A DNA stretch of 64,000 nucleotides. Source: Nitrospirota bacterium (GTDB lineage: Bacteria; Nitrospirota; Thermodesulfovibrionia; Thermodesulfovibrionales; Dissulfurispiraceae). The DNA lies in NCBI GenBank assembly GCA_004321915.1, contig SCQE01000068.1, positions 1-64,000 of the forward strand, written 5' to 3'. Positions 33,881-41,082 of this stretch are shown here, piece by piece. The notes under the pieces are model-generated. The model worked only from the letters and a program-made list of their open reading frames with translations. It did not search any database and was not told the DNA's origin. Numbering within the stretch: position 1 is the first letter of the stretch; each line of letters begins with the position of its first letter. The translations under genes and the position numbers were made by a program.

Positions 33881-35857
33881 GTGGATTGCCATTCCCCCAA
33901 AGGCAAAAAACAGACGCAGGGTCTCGACAAGATTGCGCTCATAGGCAATCCCAATGTGGGCAAAAGCGTCATTTTCGGCCTGCTTACGGGCAAATACGCT
34001 ACGGTGTCCAACTATCCGGGCACGACCGTGGAACTCACGCAGGCCAACATATCTTTCGACGGCAAGCGCCTGCTGCTTATAGATACCCCGGGGGTGAACA
34101 GCCTCATCCCTATGAGCGAGGACGAGAAGGTCACGCGCGACATTTTGCTGTTACAGGCGCCTTCGACCGTTATACAGGTGGGGGATTCTAAAAACCTTAA
34201 AAGGACCTTGCTGATAACGCTCCAGCTTGCAGAGATGAAACTGCCGATGCTTCTCGCGCTTAATATGATAGACGAGGCGATGGACAGGGGCATAGCCATA
34301 GACACCGCAAAGTTGGGAGCGCTTCTCGGGACTGACGTTATAAGCACCATAGCTCCTCAGAGAAAGGGGCTGAAAGAACTGAAAGAGGCGATGCTTGCTC
34401 CGAAGCGTCCGGCGCTTGAATTCTCGTACCATCATATTATCGAGGAGCACACAGCCAAGATAGCCGCTCTTTTGCCTGAAACAGGCATTTCAAAACGCTC
34501 GCTCGCGCTGATGATTTTGTCCGAGGACCTGAGCCTCAGGGATTGGATGAAGACGCACCTTTCGAGAGAAACGCTTTCCGAAATAGAAGGGCTTATTCAT
34601 GCCTGCAGCCTGTCCTTTAAAGAGCCTGTGGGCTATGTCATAAACAGGACCAGAATAGAAAAGGCGGAAGAGATTGCTTCAGCGGTCGTCAAGAAGACCG
34701 CCTCGGAAGGGGGCAAGGCTTTGGCTTTGTTCGGCAGGCTGAGCATGCATCCTGTTTTCGGGGTTCCGGTGCTGCTGGCTGTGCTTTACTGCGTTTATCA
34801 GTTCGTGGGCGTGTTCGGCGCAAAGACGCTTGTGGACTTTGTCGAGAACACGGTATTCAACGGATACCTCAATCCGGTTTTTAAAACAGTGGTCGAGGCG
34901 GTCATGCCTTTTGAAATAGTGCGCGAACTGCTTATCGGAGATTACGGCCTTATCACAATGGCGCTGACTTATGCCATAGCGATAATATTGCCTATAACAG
35001 CTACTTTCTTCTTGGCCTTTGCGGTTCTGGAAGACAGCGGATATCTGCCTAGGCTGGCGATAATGAGCAACCGCGTTTTCAACATAATGGGGCTGAACGG
35101 CAAGGCCGTGCTTCCTATGATACTCGGTCTAGGCTGCGGGACCATGGCTGTCATGACTTCGAGGATTCTGGAGACGAGGAGAGACCGTATCATCACTACA
35201 TTCCTGCTTGCGCTTGCCATACCTTGTTCCGCGCAGTTGGGCGTGATTTTAGGCATACTCGGAGCTCTTCCGTTTAAGGCAACGCTGGTGTGGTCGGGAA
35301 GCCTTCTTTTTGTCCTCTTTACCGCCGGCTTTTTGGCCTCTAAGGTGATCCCCGGAGACAGGACCGAATTCTTTTTGGAAATACCGCCCATAAGGGTCCC
35401 GGCCATTGCCAATATCCTGATTAAAACCGCCGGAAGAATAGAGTGGTATCTTAAGGAAGCGGTGCCGCTCTTCATGCTCGGAACTTTCATACTGTTTTTG
35501 TTTCATAAGCTGAATCTGCTGGATAAGCTCGAACGGATAACCTCTCCTGTGGTGGTGAACCTGCTGGACCTGCCGTCCCGGACAGCAGAGACTTTTATCT
35601 TGGGGTTCCTGCGCAGAGACTTCGGGGCGGCCGGCCTTTTTAAGATGTTTCAGGACGGAACTCTCAGTCCTGTTCAGGCCATAGTAAGCCTTGTAACGGT
35701 CACTCTTTTCATACCTTGCCTTGCCAGTTTCTTCATGATCATAAAAGAGCGCGGCCTGAAAACCGCGGCAGTTGTAAGCGCGATCGTCTTTCCCACGGCT
35801 TTCCTTTTCGGAGGGGCGCTGAACTGGATATTGAGGGCCTTCGGGGTTACATTCTGA
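33881..35857 (+). CDS. feoB: Ferrous iron transporter FeoB
   Basis: Inner-membrane Fe(II) importer with a cytoplasmic GTPase domain. G1 motif GNPNVGKS lies near residue 22, G3 DTPGV and G4 NMID follow, then the membrane core with Gate motifs (GLGCGTMAVMTSR, the Cys-containing gate) and about nine membrane segments. 658 residues from the GTG at 33881, which has AAAGGA eight bases upstream; the TTG at 33848 is an alternative. No FeoA or FeoC is present. Followed after one base by a Fur-family gene. Confidence 0.92.
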   Translation: MDCHSPKGKKQTQGLDKIALIGNPNVGKSVIFGLLTGKYATVSNYPGTTVELTQANISFDGKRLLLIDTPGVNSLIPMSEDEKVTRDILLLQAPSTVIQVGDSKNLKRTLLITLQLAEMKLPMLLALNMIDEAMDRGIAIDTAKLGALLGTDVISTIAPQRKGLKELKEAMLAPKRPALEFSYHHIIEEHTAKIAALLPETGISKRSLALMILSEDLSLRDWMKTHLSRETLSEIEGLIHACSLSFKEPVGYVINRTRIEKAEEIASAVVKKTASEGGKALALFGRLSMHPVFGVPVLLAVLYCVYQFVGVFGAKTLVDFVENTVFNGYLNPVFKTVVEAVMPFEIVRELLIGDYGLITMALTYAIAIILPITATFFLAFAVLEDSGYLPRLAIMSNRVFNIMGLNGKAVLPMILGLGCGTMAVMTSRILETRRDRIITTFLLALAIPCSAQLGVILGILGALPFKATLVWSGSLLFVLFTAGFLASKVIPGDRTEFFLEIPPIRVPAIANILIKTAGRIEWYLKEAVPLFMLGTFILFLFHKLNLLDKLERITSPVVVNLLDLPSRTAETFILGFLRRDFGAAGLFKMFQDGTLSPVQAIVSLVTVTLFIPCLASFFMIIKERGLKTAAVVSAIVFPTAFLFGGALNWILRAFGVTF

Positions 35858-35858
35858 T

Positions 35859-36278
35859 ATGCCGAATAAAAGATTCAAAAAATTCCTGTCGGTCAAAGGC
35901 TTTAAATTCACAAAAGAGCGCGAAGAGATTTTTTCGGAAATAATGCTGATCGAAGGGCATTTCGACCCTGACGAGCTTTTTATAACGATGAAAACCAAAG
36001 GCTCGAAAGTTTCGCGCGCCTCTATCTACCGCACCATCCCGCTTCTTGTGGACGGCGGTCTTATCGAAAAAGTCGAGATGACCGACAGGCACGCTCATTA
36101 TGAAAAAAAGCCCGGAAAGCGCCACCACGACCATATGATATGTTCGATATGCGGGAAGGTTATAGAGTTTTATTCGCCTGAACTCGAGAAACTTCAGGAG
36201 AGTATCTGCCGCAAGGAAAAATTCAAGGCCCTGCGCCACAGTCTTGAGATAATGGGCCGCTGCGGCGACTGCGGATGA
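35859..36278 (+). CDS. Fur-family metal-responsive repressor
   Basis: A 139-residue regulator with the Fur winged helix (FTKEREEIFSEI, SRASIYRTIPLL) and dimerisation domain. The metal sites are visible as HHDHMIC, CSICGKV and the terminal CGDCG (two CxxC pairs of the structural zinc). It is the second gene of the feoB operon, so it most likely senses Fe(II) and represses feoB through the palindrome at 33826. Confidence 0.92.
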   Translation: MPNKRFKKFLSVKGFKFTKEREEIFSEIMLIEGHFDPDELFITMKTKGSKVSRASIYRTIPLLVDGGLIEKVEMTDRHAHYEKKPGKRHHDHMICSICGKVIEFYSPELEKLQESICRKEKFKALRHSLEIMGRCGDCG

Positions 36279-36291
36279 CACCAAATGTCGA

Positions 36292-36462
36292 CAAGGCAAG
36301 ATTCCTTCCGTTCAGAAGCTGCGTTTTGACGGTTCTAAATGCTCATTCCGCTACAGCCGTGCAACTCGGCCTTCGGCCTCAAACACTCACGGCTGTTTAA
36401 CGCTGCGCTTCGCAAAGGACCGTTTCCAAAACTCCGCTATTCACTCCCTGAATCTTGCCTTG
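36292..36462. repeat. Large hairpin-forming repeat element
   Basis: Nested inverted repeats fold the whole 171-bp stretch: outer arms CAAGGCAAGATTC (36292-36304) and its exact complement (36450-36462), inner arms ACAGCCGTG (36353-36361) and CACGGCTGT (36388-36396), and a central GGCCTTCGGCC (36368-36378). The middle parts of the arms match partially. No coding potential is visible. It lies just after the fur gene, so it could also act as its terminator, but the size suggests an intergenic repeat or MITE-like element. Confidence 0.7.
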
Positions 36463-36486
36463 CCTCCAATAAGCATGACAGCGGGT

Positions 36487-36523
36487 TTGCCTCATCCGTC
36501 GGAATTGAACTATAATTTTCAGC
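36487..36523 (+). promoter_or_regulatory. Probable leaderless promoter of the dehydrogenase operon
   Basis: TTGCCT (36487-36492), an 18-base spacer and a perfect TATAAT (36511-36516), seven bases before the ATG at 36524, with no ribosome-binding site. Confidence 0.6.
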
Positions 36524-36760
36524 ATGTTCAGCGTTCTTGAAATCACACTGCTGGCGTTTGTTTTGAATATACCGTTCGGATATTTCAGGACCCGTTCGAA
36601 AAAATATTCTTTGAAATGGTGGCTGTGCGTCCATACCCCTGTACCCATCGTAATCTTCGCCCGGCTGGCGCTTGAGGTCGATTACAAATTCATCCCTGTT
36701 TTCATAGCGGCATCCATAGTCGGGCAGTTCATCGGCGGAAAGATAACTTTTAACGTATGA
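36524..36760 (+). CDS. Small membrane protein of unknown function
   Basis: A 78-residue protein with two or three hydrophobic segments (about 3-18, 35-50 and 55-72) and a basic loop between the first two. It overlaps the following dehydrogenase gene by four bases, so it is the first gene of that operon. I do not recognise the family. Confidence 0.65.
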   Translation: MFSVLEITLLAFVLNIPFGYFRTRSKKYSLKWWLCVHTPVPIVIFARLALEVDYKFIPVFIAASIVGQFIGGKITFNV

Positions 36761-37776
36761 TAGCTGCGTATCTCATCGGACCCGGAAAGATAGAGTTCAG
36801 GGATGTCCCGGAGCCGGGGCCTGATAAGGGAGAAGTCGTAATCAAGATTAAGGCCGCGCTTACCTGCGGGACCGACCTTAAAGCATTTCAGCGCGGGCAC
36901 CCGATGATACCTATGCCCGGCCCTTTTGGGCATGAATTTTCGGGCATGATCGCAAAGACGGGGAAGGGCGTTAAAAAGTTCAAGGAGGGCGACGAAGTCA
37001 TGGGGGTGCACAGTGCGCCCTGCCGCCAATGTCTCTATTGTTCGAAGAAGCTCTACAACCTCTGCAAAAACATAATGAGCACCAAGGTATTAGGCGCTTA
37101 TGCCGAGTATCTGCGTATACCGGAACATATAGTAAAACAGAACTTTTTTAAAAAACCGTCGAATTTGACTTTTCGGGAAGCCGCTTTTTTGGAGCCGCTT
37201 GCCTGCGTGGTCCACGGGATGTCCGGCCTTAAAGTCGGGAAAAACGATACGGTCCTGATCATAGGAACAGGGCCGATAGGCCTGCTGCATCTGTTGCTCG
37301 CAAAAAGCAAAGGCGCGAGGGTCCTGATGGCCGGAAGAAAAAAAGCGAGGCTAGATTTTGCGCTGGGCCTCGGAGCCGACGCTGCGGTCGAAGCCGGAGG
37401 GCTTGAAAACGCTGTAAAAGATTTCACTGCCGGAATGGGAATGGATCATGTTTTTGAGTGCACAGGCCGGCTTCAGGTTTGGGAGAGCTCGCCTCGTTTT
37501 GCGCGGAGAGGCGGCACGGTGGTAATGTTCGGAGGCGTGAAAGGCGGGACCTCCGCAAGCTTTGATACATACAGACTGCACTACGACGAGCTGATGATTA
37601 AAGGCGTTTTTCATTTTACACCGGCTGATGTTAAAGAGGCGTTCTCTATCATATGCGCTGGATTGCTTGTGAAGAGCCTGATAAGCGGCTCATACGGATT
37701 GAATGAACTGCCTCTTGCCTTGAGTAGGCTGGGCGAGGGCGACGGCCTTAAATTCGCGATAGAACCGGAGAGGTGA
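36757..37776 (+). CDS. Zinc-dependent medium-chain dehydrogenase (first of two)
   Basis: A 339-residue MDR-family alcohol/polyol dehydrogenase. Catalytic zinc ligands: Cys in LTCGTDLKAF, His in FGHEFSG, Glu in FLEPLACVVHG. Structural zinc: four Cys in APCRQCLYCSKKLYNLC. NAD-binding loop IGTGPIGLLH. Substrate unknown. Together with the thioredoxin-CcdA fusion and the second dehydrogenase it forms an operon with overlapping ends. Confidence 0.9.
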   Translation: MIAAYLIGPGKIEFRDVPEPGPDKGEVVIKIKAALTCGTDLKAFQRGHPMIPMPGPFGHEFSGMIAKTGKGVKKFKEGDEVMGVHSAPCRQCLYCSKKLYNLCKNIMSTKVLGAYAEYLRIPEHIVKQNFFKKPSNLTFREAAFLEPLACVVHGMSGLKVGKNDTVLIIGTGPIGLLHLLLAKSKGARVLMAGRKKARLDFALGLGADAAVEAGGLENAVKDFTAGMGMDHVFECTGRLQVWESSPRFARRGGTVVMFGGVKGGTSASFDTYRLHYDELMIKGVFHFTPADVKEAFSIICAGLLVKSLISGSYGLNELPLALSRLGEGDGLKFAIEPER

Positions 37777-37778
37777 GT

Positions 37779-39044
37779 ATGAATATTAAGAAGAGATTAT
37801 CATTCATAATTTTTGCACTTATACTTTCAATTTGCGCTGCTTCAAATATTCAGGCCGCAGATAATAAGGTCAAAGTTGTTTTTTTCTACGGGGAGGGCTG
37901 CCCCCACTGCTCGCTCGAAAAGCCTTTTCTCGTCAGGATGTCCGTGATGTATCCGGAGATCGAGGTGGTCTCTTTCGAGATATGGAAAGACAAAGAAAAT
38001 GCAAAACTTCTGTCCGAGGTTGCCGAGGCATATGGCGTGAAAGTTTCGGGAATCCCGGCAACGTTTATAGGCGATTATGCGCCGGTCATAGGATATATTT
38101 CCGATGAGACGAGCGGTAGAGAGATAGAGAGTAAAATAAAGGCCTGCATTAGAAAAGGATGCCCGGACCCTCTTCAAAAGCTTAAAACGCCTCTTTCCCG
38201 TCCGGCACAGGAACAATCTACAAAAGTAAATATTCCGGGCATGGGCGAGGTCGACGCTTCAAAGATGGCCCTTCCTGCTCTGACCGTTATTTTAGGCGGG
38301 CTCGACAGCTTCAACCCCTGCGCGTTCTTTGTGCTGTTCACCCTGCTCGGAATTCTGGTCCATGCGAAGACGCGGAGCAGGATGTTCATAATCGGCGGGG
38401 TCTTCGTCTTTTTTTCGGGCTTTATATATTTTCTCTTTATGGCCGCTTGGCTGAATTTCTTTTTGTACATCGGAGAGTTCAAGGCAGTAACCATAGCCGC
38501 AGGCATCATCGCCCTCGTTATCGCGGCAATCAACATAAAAGACTTTTTCTTTTTCGCAAAAGGCGTATCTCTTTCGATACCCGACAGCGCTAAACCCAAG
38601 CTTTTCGATCGTATGAGGGGCCTGCTGAAGGCCACCTCAACCGCGTCCATGCTGTTCGGCACGATCGTTCTGGCTGCCGCCGCAAACACATACGAACTCT
38701 TCTGCACAGCCGGATTCCCTATGGTGTTTACGAGGGTGCTGACGCTTCACGGACTGACCACATTTCAGTATTACCTCTACCTTGTTCTCTACAATGTGAT
38801 ATACATAATACCGCTCGCCGCAATAGTTTTTACATTTACGATGACCCTCGGAAAACGGAAGCTTACGGAACGGCAGGGTCAGGTGCTTAAGCTCGTTTCG
38901 GGAATGATGATGCTCTGTCTCGGAGCTGTGCTTCTTATAGACCCTTCGCTTTTTAACAATATCGTTGTGAGCGTCAGCCTGATAGCCGTCTCTCTCGGAG
39001 CGGCTTGGCTGATTGTGCTGATAACCAAAATGGTCGGTAAATGA
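37779..39044 (+). CDS. Thioredoxin-CcdA (DsbD-like) membrane fusion
   Basis: A 421-residue protein. Signal peptide (1-27), a thioredoxin-like domain with CPHC (residues 41-44) and cis-Pro in SGIPATFIG, then about six membrane segments of the CcdA/DsbD-beta type. The two membrane cysteines used for electron transfer are present (FNPCAFF and YELFCTAGFP). It should carry electrons from cytoplasmic thioredoxin across the membrane. The ATG at 37779 is favoured; a GTG at 37773 overlaps the previous stop. The 3' end overlaps the next gene by four bases. Confidence 0.85.
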   Translation: MNIKKRLSFIIFALILSICAASNIQAADNKVKVVFFYGEGCPHCSLEKPFLVRMSVMYPEIEVVSFEIWKDKENAKLLSEVAEAYGVKVSGIPATFIGDYAPVIGYISDETSGREIESKIKACIRKGCPDPLQKLKTPLSRPAQEQSTKVNIPGMGEVDASKMALPALTVILGGLDSFNPCAFFVLFTLLGILVHAKTRSRMFIIGGVFVFFSGFIYFLFMAAWLNFFLYIGEFKAVTIAAGIIALVIAAINIKDFFFFAKGVSLSIPDSAKPKLFDRMRGLLKATSTASMLFGTIVLAAAANTYELFCTAGFPMVFTRVLTLHGLTTFQYYLYLVLYNVIYIIPLAAIVFTFTMTLGKRKLTERQGQVLKLVSGMMMLCLGAVLLIDPSLFNNIVVSVSLIAVSLGAAWLIVLITKMVGK

Positions 39045-40072
39045 AGGCCGCAAGGCTTTACAGTTTCACCGATATAAGGATCGAGGATATCCCTGTTCCT
39101 GATGTGGGGCCGCGCGACGCCCTAGTAAAAACCAAGGCCTGCGGGATATGCTCCGGCGATGTAATGCCGTGGTACATCGAAAAAAAGGCCCCGCTCGTTA
39201 TAGGGCATGAGCCGTCAGGTGAGATCGTTGCGCTCGGAAGCGACATTCAAAAAAGCCGCTTCAAAATCGGCGACCGCGTGTTTATGCATCATCACGCCCC
39301 GTGCATGAGATGCCGCTGCTGTGAGCGCGGAGACCATGTTCAATGCGATACTTGGCGCAGCACGAAAATAAGTCCCGGAGGCGTATCGGAATACATACTG
39401 GTCCCGGAGACCAATCTGTTCAATGACACGTTCGGCATACCCGATACCGTGAGTTTTGAAGACGGCTCTCTGATCGAGCCTGCTGCTTGCGTCTTGAAAT
39501 CATTGAAGCGTTCGAGGCTTAAAAAAGGCGACACAGTGCTTGTTATCGGGCTCGGCGTAATGGGACAACTGCATGTATTGCTCGCTAAGGAATTCGGCGC
39601 GGCTAGGGTAATCGGCGCGGATATGGTTTCTTTCAGGATCAAGAAAGCACTGGAATTCGGCGCTGACCATGCGATAGATGTCTCAAAATCGGAATTGGCT
39701 GCTGAACTGTCGAAGATGACCGGCGGCAGGATGGCGGATGTCGTTATCGTCGGTCCTAACAGCGCAGCCGCGATGAAACAGGGGATCGCGTCCGCTGCGG
39801 CCGGAGGAACAGTCGTGCTTTTCACCCCCGCAAAGCCTGACGAAGTATTGTCTTTCGATCCGAACGATTTTTATTTCAGGGATATAACGCTCACAGCCTC
39901 ATACTCCTGCGGCCCGGACGATACAAAGGAAGCGCTCGGTTTTATAGAGAGAAAGATCGTGAGCTCCGAAAAACTCGTGACGCACCGTTTTAAGATAGAG
40001 GATGCTGCAGAGGCTTACAGGCTTACGGTCGAAGCGCGCGACTCGCTGAAATGCTTGGTGGTGTTCGAGTGA
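39041..40072 (+). CDS. Zinc-dependent medium-chain dehydrogenase (second of two)
   Basis: A 343-residue MDR-family enzyme (threonine/sorbitol-dehydrogenase-like). Catalytic zinc ligands: Cys in KACGICSGD, His in IGHEPSGE, Glu in LIEPAACVLK. Structural zinc Cys cluster: APCMRCRCCERGDHVQC. NAD loop IGLGVMGQLH. It is a diverged paralogue of the enzyme encoded at 36757. Substrate unknown. Its stop overlaps a small downstream frame. Confidence 0.9.
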   Translation: MKAARLYSFTDIRIEDIPVPDVGPRDALVKTKACGICSGDVMPWYIEKKAPLVIGHEPSGEIVALGSDIQKSRFKIGDRVFMHHHAPCMRCRCCERGDHVQCDTWRSTKISPGGVSEYILVPETNLFNDTFGIPDTVSFEDGSLIEPAACVLKSLKRSRLKKGDTVLVIGLGVMGQLHVLLAKEFGAARVIGADMVSFRIKKALEFGADHAIDVSKSELAAELSKMTGGRMADVVIVGPNSAAAMKQGIASAAAGGTVVLFTPAKPDEVLSFDPNDFYFRDITLTASYSCGPDDTKEALGFIERKIVSSEKLVTHRFKIEDAAEAYRLTVEARDSLKCLVVFE

Positions 40073-40209
40073 GATATATCTTGAAGACTATTTTTCCGGA
40101 GTTCAATATAAACAAGTATCCGTCAGCCCTTCATATGCTGATATCGGTTGTGGTATCTATGTTTGTCGCAGAGATCATGACCAACCCGGGGATTTCCCGA
40201 TTGTCTTAG
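40069..40209 (+). CDS. Possible 46-residue membrane peptide
   Basis: A GTG-initiated frame overlaps the dehydrogenase stop (GTGA) and encodes 46 residues, with a central hydrophobic stretch (ALHMLISVVVSMFVAE). The overlap mirrors the coupling used by the rest of the operon, but there is no recognised homology and the frame could be chance. Confidence 0.35.
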   Translation: MRYILKTIFPEFNINKYPSALHMLISVVVSMFVAEIMTNPGISRLS

Positions 40210-40229
40210 ATTTGTTCAAATGATATACT
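40201..40229 (+). promoter_or_regulatory. Promoter of the phosphate-binding-protein gene
   Basis: TTGTCT (40201-40206), a 17-base spacer and TATACT (40224-40229), about 30 bases before the start codon. A GGAGGA ribosome-binding site follows at 40251-40256. No clear Pho box was seen. Confidence 0.6.
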
Positions 40230-40259
40230 AAACCTAAATCTCAGACAATGGAGGAAATC

Positions 40260-41039
40260 ATGAAAAACAGGCGCTTTTTTATTTTTCTGGCAGGGTTGGC
40301 AATCTTGTTGCTTCCGCTTACAGCGTATTCCGAGGAGGTCCTTAAATTAAACGGCTCCACTACTGTCCAAAAGCGGATTATGGAGCCGGGCAAAGAGGCT
40401 TTTGAAAAGGCGACCGGAATAAAGCTTGTGCTTGTGGGCAACGGCACAGGCAGCGGCATGGAAGACCTCGTCAAAGGCAGATGCGACGCGGCCATGGCAT
40501 CGGAAGAAATGGCCGACGCTATTTCGAGCATGAAGGCTGCATCGGGCACCGAAGCCCCTGCAGATCTCAAAGGACATACTATTGTATCCGACATCATAAA
40601 AGTCATAGTAAACCCGTCCAATACAGTCAGCAAGCTTTCTAAAGATCAGCTTAAAGCGCTCAGCACAGGCAAAATCGCAAGCTGGAACGCAGTCGGCGGA
40701 CCTGAAATGTCTGTAATCGTGGTCACATCACATGCGGGTTCGGCCACAAGAAAGGTGTTCCAGAAGTTGATGATGGACAATGCGCCGTATGCTCCGGGCG
40801 CCATAGAAGTTGAGACCACAAGGAAGGAAATAGAAACGGTCAATCTCTTCCCTGAGGGTATCGGCGCGGTGAGCCAAGGTTTCATAAATTTGCCGGGGAA
40901 TAAAGATAAAATAAAGGTGGTTGAAACGCCCGAAATAAGCAGACCGCTTATGGTCATCACAAAAGGCGATGCATCTCCGAAGGTCCAGAAACTTCTCGAC
41001 TTCTTCAGGGGAGAAGGCAAAAAATACATTAAAGACTAA
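40260..41039 (+). CDS. PstS-like periplasmic substrate-binding protein
   Basis: A 259-residue secreted binding protein of the phosphate ABC class (PBP-like). Signal peptide 1-22, then LNGSTTVQKRI, GNGTGSGMEDL (phosphate-loop-like), SSDLKGH..VVSDIIKVIVNP. The longer frame from 40248 is rejected because the ribosome-binding site GGAGGA lies inside it, eight bases before 40260. No pstC/A/B follow; the next gene encodes a chemoreceptor, 43 bases away. Confidence 0.85.
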   Translation: MKNRRFFIFLAGLAILLLPLTAYSEEVLKLNGSTTVQKRIMEPGKEAFEKATGIKLVLVGNGTGSGMEDLVKGRCDAAMASEEMADAISSMKAASGTEAPADLKGHTIVSDIIKVIVNPSNTVSKLSKDQLKALSTGKIASWNAVGGPEMSVIVVTSHAGSATRKVFQKLMMDNAPYAPGAIEVETTRKEIETVNLFPEGIGAVSQGFINLPGNKDKIKVVETPEISRPLMVITKGDASPKVQKLLDFFRGEGKKYIKD

Positions 41040-41066
41040 CTTGCCGTAGAGAGGTCAATCGGTAGT

Positions 41067-41075
41067 GGGGGGGGG
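41067..41075 (+). repeat. G9 homopolymer at the chemoreceptor ribosome-binding site
   Basis: Nine consecutive G residues end seven bases before the ATG at 41083, exactly where a Shine-Dalgarno sequence should be. Slippage in such tracts changes spacing and hence translation. Confidence 0.9.
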
Positions 41076-41082
41076 AGCTCGG

